Shown here: in pieces, positions 11,601 to 22,669 of the stretch
How positions within the stretch are numbered: the stretch's first letter is position 1
How the letters are laid out: each line of letters opens with the position of its first letter
Origin: Homarus americanus
Lineage: Eukaryota; Arthropoda; Malacostraca; Decapoda; Nephropidae
Reading direction: 5' to 3'
DNA: 64,000 nt
Assembly: GCF_018991925.1 (NCBI RefSeq)
Contig: NW_024753828.1
Span: forward strand, 5,494,339-5,558,338
Program-made: the position numbers and the translations under genes
Notes under the pieces: generated by a model
What the model was told of the DNA's origin: nothing
What the model saw: only the letters and a program-made list of their open reading frames with translations
The model's database searches: none

Positions 11601-14600
11601 ACCAGTACTAGAAGAGAGGAAGCAGGTGAAATTCATGGATATGAGAAAAAACAAAGTAGCAATGTACCAGATGGAAGCAAAATGGGTACAGGTGAATGCC
11701 AAACAGAAACTGTCTTAGTGCCTTTGTTTTTGATGTTGCATATTACAAGTGTGCCTTGGTGCATGGTTTAAGAAAGTCCTGGTAGCAGTGTCCTTCACCT
11801 TATAGATGTACGCATTACACAAATGTGCCCTAGCAGCCGCACACAAGTAGAACTTACCCGTTCATATCTACTTCCTTCAGGAGTTTGTCAGACAAGTCAG
11901 AATTACCCGAATCCCCCTTGACGCCCTTCTTCTTCCCTTCTGCCAGCTTCATTCCTTCCTTCTGTTCATCCTGGGGAAAAACACCTTAATGAACATAACT
12001 ATTATCTTTAAAGACATTAAATAATGTTTTGGGGAGGAAAATAGATTTGGCCTGTTCATAGCACTCAAGCTGTCACTACTGTACTGTAAAATTCAATTGT
12101 ACACCTAAATTTAACATGGATGCCCCAGGTAGGATGGAGAAAATGGTGCTTCTAAGTGCTTGCCTTTCTCCAACTGTTGTACAATATACTCTTAATATCC
12201 TACACTTAACAAACCAGAATTTTCAAGGATCTACATAATTATTTTTAAGAAATCTGAACTTCAGTCAATTATATTCACCATGTTGCAAAATAGTTAAGTT
12301 TAACATGAATGTTTACTCTTATAGTAAATGGAGCCTGCAGTCTTTCTCCAGCCCAGCATTTGTAAGTACCCTTTCATAATGTACACACAATCTACATATC
12401 TGTGTATATAGATAGAGCTCTATATATTAATGTTAATTCTACAGAAAAGAAAGACTTAATAACTTTAACAGTGTCAATATTGCCAAGCAAGTAAAAAAAT
12501 ACTGTGAGAAAAGTAAAACCCTTTAAAAATCTGGCACAGCTTTGGTCCCAAGTACTGTACTGTAATCCAATTTGTCTCACCTGCAGATCTTCCTGAGCCC
12601 AGCGCAGAGTGTAGTGACGCCCTAGTGGAGGCGTCTTAAAGTAGTCGCTGTCATCATTAGGACTGTTGATCAGGTCCTCTAGTACCTGGTGAACAACAAT
12701 ACTGCATCAACACTCCCAAGAATATATTGGTATGTTTGTACTCAATTATTGGTGCACTCCAATTCCTACCTATACAGGAACTTAATTAACTACCAAAGAC
12801 AATATTTTAATGCACCTAACAAAGATGCCCAATAATATATTCTAACTAGGTTTTATAAGATTAGTTTATGTAAAGAAACTATTTGTGTACAGATATAAAG
12901 ACAGACAGCCAGAGAGACACCTATATCTCCCTGAACATATGTCATCAGGAGGATAATGTTATATTCTTGGTTGTTACAAACTAAAAACTGGCAATTCATT
13001 ACAGCCAGTGGTACCACAACACAACTTACCTTTATATCATCAACAGTAATCTCCTGACAGTACTGCTCCACATAGGCCCAGAAACGGTTAGTGATGTCAT
13101 TCTTTGGTGGAGGCGGTTTAGGTTGCTCTGGGGGACCCAAGTCTGGCACATCAAATACTGGTTCATATTTCTGGACAGAGCATTTAACCTGATGACATGA
13201 CAAAAACTATCATAAAAATAATTAGTTTTAGAAAATAGTGATTATACTGGTAATGTATATATTCAGTTGTCTATTTATCATAATCAATCAACATAATATG
13301 AAAATTTAGTTCATTCAAGTTTCCCCGAGTATCAATTTCAGCATGATGAACATGCCATGAGAATAAACAAAATAAATGTGTTGTGTGTCAATAAACCTTA
13401 CCTTGGGTGGCTTAACTCCAGGAGGAGGCCCAGGCGAGGACAGAACATCTCGGGACTTTCCGCTGGAGTCCTTCATCTTCTTGGACGGCCTCTCACCGTC
13501 CTCCCGCTTCATCTTCTTACCCGGAGACACAGGCTGAGTCACAAACAAAAGCCATGAGTGTCAAAAATAAATTAATACTCACATAAGATTTACCAAGTTT
13601 ATAAACATTAATGGTATCTCATAAGTCTCACAAATGTTTACCGAGTGTTTAGAGAGCCAAGAGGAGAAAGAAAATAATTAATGAAAAAAAAAAATAAATA
13701 GGATGAAGAAAAACAAATCATTGACAAACCAAAGATGCAAACTAAAATAACAAAGACAATGATAACAGCCACAAACAGAATATCAACAAAGAGGATAAGT
13801 AAAATGAATACAATAAAGACATAACATTACTCACAGGCTTAGGTACATATTTGCCTTTCTCCAGCTGGTAAATGATGGACAGCTGGTTGTTGAGCGCCAT
13901 TTGCCGAACCAAGACTGATGACAGCAGCAACTCCAGCTCTAACTGAAGACCGTCTAGTTCCTCCATGGACACCCCTTCCGCATTCACCACTGTGGAGAGA
14001 TTGGCATCTTGAGAGGTACAGTTATTGGTATTTTATAAATCAAATTAAACTGTGGTATTAACATGGCGGTAAGTACCAGTGCAATGAATAAATAGTTACA
14101 ATTATTATACATGAATGCAACAACATGTTCGTTATGCACTGACAAACACTCAACATTCAGCAGAAGAATTATGCCTAGGTTATCATAATGTGAGCACCTC
14201 TCCCGTGAACAGAATAATGAACCTGCCCTCAACCACCTAAATTTCTTCCACTAGCCTCGTTGGCTGACAGATGCATCTTCAACGGTGCAATTCGGGTCTG
14301 GATCACTCAACCCAATGTTTATTATAAAAAAAAAAAATAATTAAAAATAAATAAAAAATAAAAATCCTTATACCGACACAAACTGCATCAAAAGAGTGCT
14401 AAGGGGTGAGATTTCTGACCATAAGTACCAGAGGGTTAATTTACTGGAGAGTTCCAAGAGTAAATAAACAATGAAAGTTAAAGCAGTAATCAGGAAATGA
14501 GGAAAATAAAGAATGAGTAGACAATAAATAAGGCAAACAAGAATTGTCAGGAAATGAGATGCACAATAGGTAGCAGAAGATACAAAGAAAGGTAGCTGCA

Positions 14601-15507
14601 GGTTGTATTAGTTGTGTAAGCAAAGTACCGTAAGTGTTTATCTATTGACAATTTTTGGAGATATTGTATTACAAGACAAAATATACAGTACAAACAAAAG
14701 GTGTCCATACAGGCATCAGACAAAAGATTCATAACAATACTAACAGCTGCCAGGATGGATAAAAATGCTTCCACCAAAATGAACTAGAGTAGATGCCATC
14801 TATTCCGAACTGGTCTCCTGTCTATCTGTACATTATTTTCCTCCTAAGATGATCATACATAAACTTGGATGGCATCTACAGTACTGTAGAGCTGGGTAAG
14901 ATTACAACCACCAGTTTCAGAAAAAAATTTCAATTATTTCCAGAAGTGGATTTTAAGTTAAGTGTACAATTTAAATGAAATGGTCGGCATAAACTTGTTG
15001 AATTTTCCTTTATTTTGGAAAATGGATTTTGGATGACCCTCCCTCTGAAAATCTTTTCCACTTACATGGAAGCCTACTTCCGCATCTATACAATTGGAGC
15101 TGCATGATAAACATATTATATAAATACCTCATTACAACAAGCCATGATGGTATATTCTTGTATCCAGTGCAGTTAGTGTGGGATAATTTTGTACCAGTTT
15201 CACTAACACATTTTGAGGATATACAAATACATTCAACTGTGTACTTACATGCTGTGTAACGAGGTAGTGATCGAGCGTGGTCCAATGACCCAACTATTGG
15301 TAGGCTCAGGGGACAGTCCTTCAGTTCCATTGGTTCATCTCGTTTACTGCTGCTGCTACTACTGCTGCTGCTGCTACTGCTTCCATTATTCCCACTACTG
15401 CCACTGCTGCTGCCACTACTTCCTGAGCGTTCCTTGTCTTTGTGACGGAATAATTTACCCGAAGATTTGTGGACGCTTTTAGACTTGCTCGGCGAGGGGG
15501 GCATCAT
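8663..15507 (-). CDS. TADA3: Transcriptional adapter 3 (Ada3), complete
   Basis: Ada3 is a nuclear subunit of the SAGA/ADA (and ATAC-type) histone acetyltransferase complexes, linking Gcn5 and Ada2 to activators. Ten coding exons on the minus strand: 15507-15249, 13989-13835, 13533-13402, 13188-13030, 12685-12581, 11970-11858, 11288-11191, 10458-10325, 9818-9657, 8809-8663. Every junction is GT-AG and all phases agree, giving 1464 nt (487 residues plus TAA). Landmarks: ELKDCPLSLP after residue 60, LPRYTA near 82-86, EELDGLQLELELLLSS about 96-111, NRFWAYVEQYC 216-226, PPLGRHYTLRWAQEDL 254-269, PLTQRLIAGLVEEN 318-331, SLEKRIKKELQEQG about 363-376, and the C-terminal AARQKKKTPSKKDKD helix from 449. 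From Met60 the length is 428 residues, close to the usual roughly 432. Residues 1-59 are a Ser/Lys-rich extension with a 12-Ser run (43-54). Translation could start at Met1 (15507) or Met60 (15330). Confidence 0.95.
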
Positions 15508-16720
15508 TCCTGGAAGAAATGATCTTGTACAAATTATCCAAAAAGTTTACTTTAACCCTTGTGGTATCAATATTCTCCTAAGATGCTTGTACAGGTAACA
15601 ATTGCACGTAAATATTAAACAATAAATACACTGCTTTGAAGACGTGGTTATGTAAGTGTTTTATAGTACAGTAGTTGAACATGCTTAGCTATTATTTCCC
15701 AAATTTTTTTACTAAGTTCTCAGACCTTATTTTATGTACACTGCAAAGGTTGGAGATATTATTGCACTGTGTTACATAGATCTAACACATTATCCTACTG
15801 TATGGGATAAACCTATACACGGGAGATAATCCTGCTGCTAAGATAAAACAGATAACTTAATTTACAAATTTCCCAAATCAAAACAGTCCGACAGCAATAC
15901 CCAAACCTAACCTATGGTAAACTAAATTATTTTCTATTAACATCTTAGCGGGAACAACAACAAAAAATACATCTATGAAAGGAGCCATTCAGCCTTCAGG
16001 AAAATAGAGAGAGTCATAGTCACATGGTTGGAGGAAGCACTCATAGAATTGTATTCAGAAACAAAAAATCATAAAATGTATATTATTCAAAACATATTAC
16101 TCGTGCACTTTTCATTGATTTCATGAAGTAAAAAAGCCTTTATAGTCTATGGGAAAATGTCCAACAGTAAGTAGTTAAGGTGCACAACTAATATGGACAA
16201 TAACCAAAATAGATTAGTGTTAAGGATGCAAAATAACTGCAAAAATAAAATTACAAATACTACATTTTTAGGAATATTCTTGGAAGGGTAAAAAAAAAGC
16301 TTATCTTCAACAGAAAAAAATCTAAAGGTGTCGAGTACCCTTGGAACCTGTTATAGAGTACACCTATAATACTGCATTTAACTATATTATCCTCACCTTA
16401 TCTGTCTACTAGATGGAAATCACAACAGGTCAAAGCTTTAGTTCCCTGTAAAATAATACAGATGTTAGTAACACTTCCCCTTTAAATTTAGCATTATCAA
16501 TAAGTCAATAAAAAATCTAAGCATATTACCACACTGTTTATCTAAATGTCACTTCAGGAAAAAAAATATATATCAACAGTTGGATTTCAGGAACTGCCAG
16601 AAGAATTTATATAAATATGACCGCTAATTGTACACAAACTTCACATCTAAGCAGCAATCTAAGTCTAAAATAACTCCAAAACTTGTAGACAGATAAAATG
16701 TAGGGAAAGTTTTGTCTTAC
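15508..16720 (-). other. TADA3: TADA3 5' leader end and first intron
   Basis: The first coding exon begins at acceptor TTCCAG|GAATGATG, leaving only two untranslated bases (15509-15508) before the ATG. Upstream is an AT-rich intron of about 1.2 kb with no feature seen. Confidence 0.65.
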
Positions 16721-16840
16721 ATTGATAGTTTGGGCGAAATTCCTCACTAAGGCGCCAATAGTCAATAATTGTTTACACTTTTCCAGGGTCGCTTCTGGCC
16801 GCCGCGTTCTGCGAGAGCCAGCTGCAGGTGTCGTCCTTTA
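16721..16840 (-). other. TADA3: Probable TADA3 5' untranslated exon
   Basis: The minus strand has a GC-rich segment (GCAGAACGCGGCGGCCAGAA) ending at a good donor, CTATCAAT|GTAAGA, at 16721/16720, in the right place to splice to 15509. It contains in-frame stops and no ATG leading into the Ada3 frame, so it is non-coding. The 5' limit is a guess. No TATA box is seen, consistent with a housekeeping promoter. Confidence 0.5.
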
Positions 16841-17336
16841 AGTTTATTATATTTAAGATTAAAATAATTGTTCTTGAAAAATATTGAAAAGCATATCAGA
16901 ATAGTAAATATATAAGCAATAATATTATTAATTAAAAAATAATTGAGATTCATTTTAAAATATAATAAACTTTTTGATAATATAACACTATAAAAGAATG
17001 ATATCACTATGTTCGTCACACCCTTCTCACAGAAATGTCAGCGTAACTGTTTATTGTTTGGGCTTATGTCAGTCTGTTAAGGTGTGGAAGGATGTTTGTG
17101 TATTACGTATATGCGTTTGTTTATGCATGGCGGATCTCGGACATCAGGTTAAATTATATTTATTGTCATTATGACCGTCTGCCCACTATGGGGTTGTAGT
17201 GGGTTCCTCCCCTACAAACGCTGTTTGTCGCTGAGTAGCCGACCCCGTGAATTCCCCAGTGTGTGCCTCGTGGTCTGGGTCAACCAGCGGCGCCATACAC
17301 CACGGAGGTCAACTACTAAGCCACGCCTACCCCCGC

Positions 17337-17344
17337 TATTTAAG
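17337..17344 (+). promoter_or_regulatory. TATA-like box TATTTAAG
   Basis: TATTTAAG sits in GC-rich sequence (ACCCCCGCTATTTAAGACC). A pyrimidine-rich stretch, CTCTCTTCTTCT, follows about 25-35 bp downstream and would suit a start site. Confidence 0.4.
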
Positions 17345-18044
17345 ACCTGACCTCGTGGTGACCTCTCTCTTCTTCTAGCTACAGCCGCAGCAAGCTACAC
17401 CACCTCCGCCGCTGCCTGGCGGCCCTCGCTCCCGCCGGCGAGCATGGCGACCCACAAGCTGTCCTCTGAGCACCCTCACCAACCAGCTCTCTCTACATCA
17501 CGCTTGTAACCACGCTGCCACTTCCCAGCACCAAGCTGCAATACAACATGTATACAGAGAGCACATTGTGAGTTTCCTTTCTCCATCCCATCCTGAGTGT
17601 GAACCAAACATCCCATGCCTCCACAGGGTAACCATTACACACTCTCACCCCTAAGGGGTGAGATTTCTGACCATAAGCGGCCACTCTAACCCGAAAGGCC
17701 AAAACAAACCACATTCACCTCCTTCTCCTGGTCATCACACGATACCCACCACCCAGATAGCTTGGAAGTATCCTCCCCAGCAAGTGCGGACCCCAGTTCG
17801 GGGGGCGCGCCACTCCGAAACTGACCACTTCTAAGAGTGGGGGTTGGTGGTAAGCGCTCACTGACTGAGGGTTCGCACGCACTGCAGTATCCTTTCATAT
17901 CTGCAGGTAGGACAACCTCCATCCCCAAATCCCAATTCCGGTCTGGCTGCTTCAAGAGCTCTAGCCGGAACCACCAAATGGGCCGCCTACAGGCAAAGGG
18001 CCAAAGGCCCGTGTCGGACTATGGTCCGACAATCTCAACAACTC

Positions 18045-18345
18045 CCCTACAGCTGCTGATTGGCCACATGCCGTCCGCTTCCCAGCCAATCAGCGGAGAT
18101 TTCCACAAATCAGCCCTTGCGTTCAAACTGCGCGGTGATTGGTCAGTTGCCGCCGTCATATCAGCCAATCAGCAGAGTTTCTCATCTTTGCACTTCAACT
18201 TTCGATCCGGCAGAAAGATATACTGTAAAGACCCCCATGCCTCGCCAGGAGGGCAGACAACAGAGAAGACCTCCTCTACCAAGCCGCAACTTCCCAGCAC
18301 CTGACTGCTCTGTAGGCCTACATATAATACGTATATATAAAGAAA
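18045..18345 (+). promoter_or_regulatory. CCAAT cluster plus TATA box
   Basis: Four CCAAT boxes alternate in orientation: ATTGG 18059-18063, CCAAT 18086-18090, ATTGG 18138-18142, CCAAT 18165-18169. A TATATAAA box follows at 18334-18341. NF-Y-type CCAAT boxes upstream of TATA are a strong promoter arrangement. The transcribed product, if any, is unknown. Confidence 0.5.
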
Positions 18346-18720
18346 ACGCCATTGTGAGTTTCCTTTCTCACCTCTATCCTTAGTGCGAGATCTCCTACAT
18401 GTATGTGAGCCCAACAAAGAGAAACTAGACTACTGGACACATACACCACGCTACATCATCAGTGTTAAACAGCAAGGTATACAAGAGTTACGGCGTTGAC
18501 CCAAGATGACGTCATCAGTGGGCAATACAGCACAGACACTATTAAGTAAAGGCAGTAGAGCCCGCAGGAAGGGTGGGAGGCACTGGACACCCCCCCTCGT
18601 CTTCCATTACAGGTATATAAATACTGTACTATTACGAGTATTGTTGGTGCCAATATAGCGTGCAGTCTACCAAGTGCGTGACCTGAACTGACGTGGGGTA
18701 TATAGGGACCTTCATATCGT

Positions 18721-18810
18721 TGGGTAAGTTAGGTTAGGTTAGGGAAGTTAGGTTAGGTAAGTCAGGTTACGTTTCTTTAGGTTAGGTTACGTTAGGTTAG
18801 GTTAAGTATA
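18721..18810 (+). repeat. Interstitial TTAGG telomere-type repeats
   Basis: Degenerate GTTAG pentamers (AGGTTAGGTTAGGGAAGTTA and similar). TTAGG is the ancestral arthropod telomere unit. Further runs lie at 4483-4519, 41459-41480 (complement) and 43117-43167 (complement). Confidence 0.85.
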
Positions 18811-20618
18811 GTTTATTCATTAAATTATTTATCACAAAACTATAATGATACCAAGTACCTGAAAATACTCCCGGCTGTTTATATACGAAATATTACCGTA
18901 ACCGTATAATCAAACCAACCTATTATAAAAAACTGTAGGCTAAGTTGCTTAACCACGGCCCCTAATTATACCCCAGTTATAGACATGCCCTAGTTGTAAC
19001 CTGTTTCAACCAGTGTTTACTTCTGCACTTCTCAATTATGTAATACATTTTCCTTATTTGTTTTACAGTTAAACACGTATAAATATATGCCGTATTTATT
19101 CTATGCATCCCCAGTAAAGTTGTCTGACAAAAAAACATGTCAAGAACTGATTCATCATTTACACATACACACACACATGTATATTTTCATCCTTCGGGCT
19201 GCAGAACTTTTTTAATAAACCTATAATTATTATTATTATTATTATTTTATTACACTTAATAGTTTTCAAGCCAATACAATCGTGAATAATCTTATAACAT
19301 GGGAGAAATTTTTTTTTTATTGTGCATTTTTGGTGGTTGAGAGTTCTTTGTTTATGTAGTGAAATAATAAGAAGGCTTCAGGATGTTGAGGTTTTTGTGT
19401 CTTGGAAGTGTCCGGTTGGGGACTGGTTAAAGGATGGTTGAATCATGTTAGGAAGGTGCGCCTTATCTCTCTGTATCCTGGGTGTGTTTGTGTGGATGAC
19501 TTTTATTATAGAACGTCTTCCCCTCTGTCTATCTCGTGTGTGTGTGTAAGGAAGACGTTTAATTCGAACAGCTTCCTCTCTGTCTGTGTCTTGGGGTCAC
19601 ACTGGAGACGTCATCACTATAGATAGGATCGCACTGGAAAATGCTTGGAAGCCCCTGAAGTGTAGAACATCAGTAAACTCATACATATAAATGAATTGAA
19701 TAACTTAATAGAAAACCTCACCTCACCTAACCTACTTTAAGTATAATTTGGTTCTGTTACGAAGGTACACAGGAATTTTACCTCATACGAATTTATTTGC
19801 ATTAAGTTGTAGCAATAAAAAGTCATCTTTATAATATACTTGCGACAATAGCGTATACTGTATGCAAAACCAAACGCTACCACTTAATGTAGGAAAATCA
19901 TTCACAAGGGAAATCACATAAACGCATTAAGTGAAACAATGAACTAAAAGATTTGGAATATTTTATATTTTACTGCCAAACATATCAGAATAAAGGAAAG
20001 AAAAAAATGGCTACAACAACCATTTATTGAGAACACGTATGGATTAACTAGAAATGTAAAGGAAAGAGAAAAAAACAAATGAAGTGTTTTCCAAACTTAG
20101 GAAAATAAAGAGTAAGCAAACAAAAAGAACTTAATTGGAATTAGTTGTTTAGTGTGGACAAATAACGTATAACTTATTGGGGAATTACTGTTCACTATGT
20201 CCATAATATATCTTTAAAGATTGTCTATTTTTGAAGATTTTCCTAATCTCCTTGAAAGAGACTGTTGGTTCCTTACAGACAGGTTTGCCAAAAAATCGCA
20301 GTTAATTAAGATCCAGGTCAAATTTGACAATATGCAAAAAAAAAAGACAAGGTCACCGCAGTCTCCAGCAGTGTAACAATGCTCTCAAATTGACCTTTCA
20401 TCTCATATTTGATGATGAACGACAGATGGACAAACGGACACGCACCGCTCCCGTAAGGGCATGCCGACCTTGCAATTTTGATATCCCACTGTTTATCATG
20501 GTTGATATATAGGATTATTACATGCCGTAGGCCTTTCACTCTAATATAAAATTTTCTTACAGGGGGAGAGCGCTCCGAACAAAATCTTTCCTGAGGCTTG
20601 GTTGGGGGTGGGGGGGCA
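18811..20618. other. AT-rich intergenic sequence
   Basis: A short (TTA)n run lies at 19226-19247. I see no recognisable gene or element between the TTAGG run and the LINE tail. Confidence 0.4.
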
Positions 20619-20950
20619 TTAAAACATTCAAAATCCTGAAAGGCATGGAAAACGTGAACCTGAGTAATTTCTTTGTGATGTCACGCACCACCAAAACGAG
20701 GGGATAAAACTACAAACTCTCCAAGTTCTCATGCAGAATGAACACAAAAAAACACCTTTTCACAGAAAGGGTGGTAGACCTATGGAACGGTCTACCATCC
20801 CAAGCTGTGGACGCAAGAACACCACTGGCCTTCAATAATAGCACTTGATAAAATTATTCAAGAACAATGGAGGGATGCTACACAGGTCACTGGCCTCATT
20901 CCTTCGACATGACAACTTCTAGTGGATGCTCAACTGGCCATCAGGTAAAT
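20619..20950 (+). mobile_element. Non-LTR retrotransposon (CR1/Jockey-like) 3' tail
   Basis: An intact frame at 20708-20848 ends in TGA and encodes the typical extreme C-terminus of a LINE reverse transcriptase, including LFTERVVDLWNGLPSQAVDA and then LAFNNST. The WN-LP motif followed by a small hydrophobic stretch is characteristic of CR1/Jockey-type polymerases. Only the last 47 codons are readable, so this is a 5'-truncated dead copy. Clade assignment is tentative. Confidence 0.7.
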
Positions 20951-21360
20951 AGAGTAATGATTGTGATGATTGTGATGTGTAGTGATGGGGATGTGTGATG
21001 ATGGAGTGGTAGTGGTGGTGATGGTGGCGATGTGTGATGATGTAGTGTGGTGGTGGTGATGTGTGGTGAACTGGTGATGTAGTGTGGTAGTGGTGTGTGG
21101 GGGTTGGGGTGATGTGTGGTGATGGGGGGTGTTATTATATAGTTGTGATGTGTCTGGGTGAGATGGGATGTGTAGTGGTGGTGTGTGGGGATGGGGTGAC
21201 GTGTTATGGTGCTGTGTTGAGGTGGGATGTGTCGGAGTGGTATGTTTTACGGTGATGTGTATTGGTAGTAGTAATGTGTGATGATGTCGATGAATGGGGA
21301 TGTTGACTGATGATGTGGGGGGTGTGAATTGATGATGTGTGGGGGTGAGGTGTTAATGTG
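20951..21360 (+). repeat. GT/GATG-rich imperfect tandem repeat
   Basis: Roughly 400 bp of interleaved GTGATGTG, GGTGGTGATG and TGTGGGGATG words, G-rich on the plus strand. Open frames through it are repeat translations. Confidence 0.8.
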
Positions 21361-22199
21361 TAGAACTCGTGTGTCGGCGACTCGGCCGTGTGACACACAC
21401 ATACGCTCATAAAGACATATTACCTTACTACATAGGCTACATAAGTACAGTACAAGAACATAATCATACATTTTCGTAATCTTAGCATCTGTTGTATGGA
21501 AATTAATTGAATCCTATCTTTAATATCGAGGCAATACGCGGATTAACATGGAATTAACATACAATGTACAGCTCCATTTAAACGGGTATTTCCTTGAATT
21601 GAAATTTGATTTTTATTTAAATATTCTTCCGATGAAATATAATAAGTATCATAATGTGTCGAATTATATTCTGCATCAAATGGCGTTTTTTTTATACACT
21701 TTCATCGTGACAGAACAAGAGGTATAAAGAATGCGAATGTCATAATGGGACTTTTATTGATCACAGGAAACTGGCACTTCTTTCTAATATATTATTGATT
21801 ACCTTATATTTTCATCTATCTCTCGCAGGTAAAGTGCGTATTTTAAAGTATACTAATAAGTCATCTTAGTAAGCCGTATATGGAAATCAAACTTGTGTTA
21901 ATAGTGATAAATGTTGTGTTTTATTAGCACAAGTTTGATAAATAAGTTGTGTTTAGGCTCTTAGTGTCAGTGACGCGGCCGACCAATGGCAGGCCTCGGA
22001 ACAACTCGTTTGGCCCCGCCCTATCGTTACCAGATCAGCATCACAGCTCTCTTCAACATTGGCATGAGTTGAGAGTCTGGTAACACGTATATATTTTTTA
22101 TTCAGATATAATAAAGATAAAATATATTCAGAAAAAATATTTAATTTCTTGTTATCCATCTAGAAAAAAATAAATAATCACCAGATATAGACGCCCTAG
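21361..22199. other. Intergenic sequence upstream of 22.2-kb exon
   Basis: A GC-rich patch near 21970-22030 includes GACCAATGG (a CCAAT box), embedded in AT-rich DNA. No gene is seen. Confidence 0.35.
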
Positions 22200-22395
22200 T
22201 GGACTGGTCATGGTAACAGTGTGTCTAACATGGCGGAGTGTCGCTCGCAGTGCCAGTGAGTGAGGTGGTGTTTCTTGTTACTCTCACTGTCTGTGTGTTG
22301 ATTTAGCCTCCTAGTAGTGCCTGTGCGTTATTTAACTCGCCACGGTGAAGTATCAGAGCCGCGGAGGACGCTGGCGACCCCTGTGACGTCCAGAG
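22200..22395 (+). other. Candidate first exon, probably of the p190 RhoGAP gene
   Basis: The CpG-richest patch on this side of the window contains CTAACATGGCGGAG, a YY1-like start-site element. It ends at an excellent donor, GACGTCCAGAG|GTGAGT, at 22395/22396. The ATG in that element opens only a 9-codon upstream ORF, so the exon would be untranslated. Assignment to the p190 gene rests on strand, the lack of any other plus-strand gene before 53,989, and the known habit of this family of having distant non-coding first exons. It could belong to an unrecognised transcript. Confidence 0.45.
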
Positions 22396-22669
22396 GTGAG
22401 TGGGAGACGCAGGTGAATTCATTTTGCATTCAATCATCTACCATTTGTCCAATCGATCAGAGGTGGAGTGTGATGCCGCGTCGCCTCTACTGTATCTTGT
22501 GGCCCTTGTAGGTGCCCCAGCCCTCCTGCAGCACCCCCTGCCCACCTGGGGTACCCTGGCACACTCAACAGCCCCGCCTACGCCCTAGTTTTAGAGGTTA
22601 TAACGGGGCGGCAGCAGCAGTTTGACAGCCTCCATGTGTGGGCGACACCATACCGCTGTTCCTCCTCTA

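Larger units (their letters stand above)
17160..18420 (+). mobile_element. LTR-like GC-rich unit with duplicated 3' end
   Basis: This block differs in base composition from both flanks. It contains two similar 3' segments: TTCCCAGCACC then CATTGTGAGTTTCCTTTCTC at 17522-17583, and the same pair at 18291-18369. Each follows a TATA-type promoter. That is what two related LTRs, or a tandem promoter duplication, would show. No gag, pol or protease frame is present. Short frames such as MATHKLSSEHPHQPALSTSR (ATG 17444) are unrecognised. Alternatives are a solo-LTR pair or a lineage-specific non-coding gene. Confidence 0.4.
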
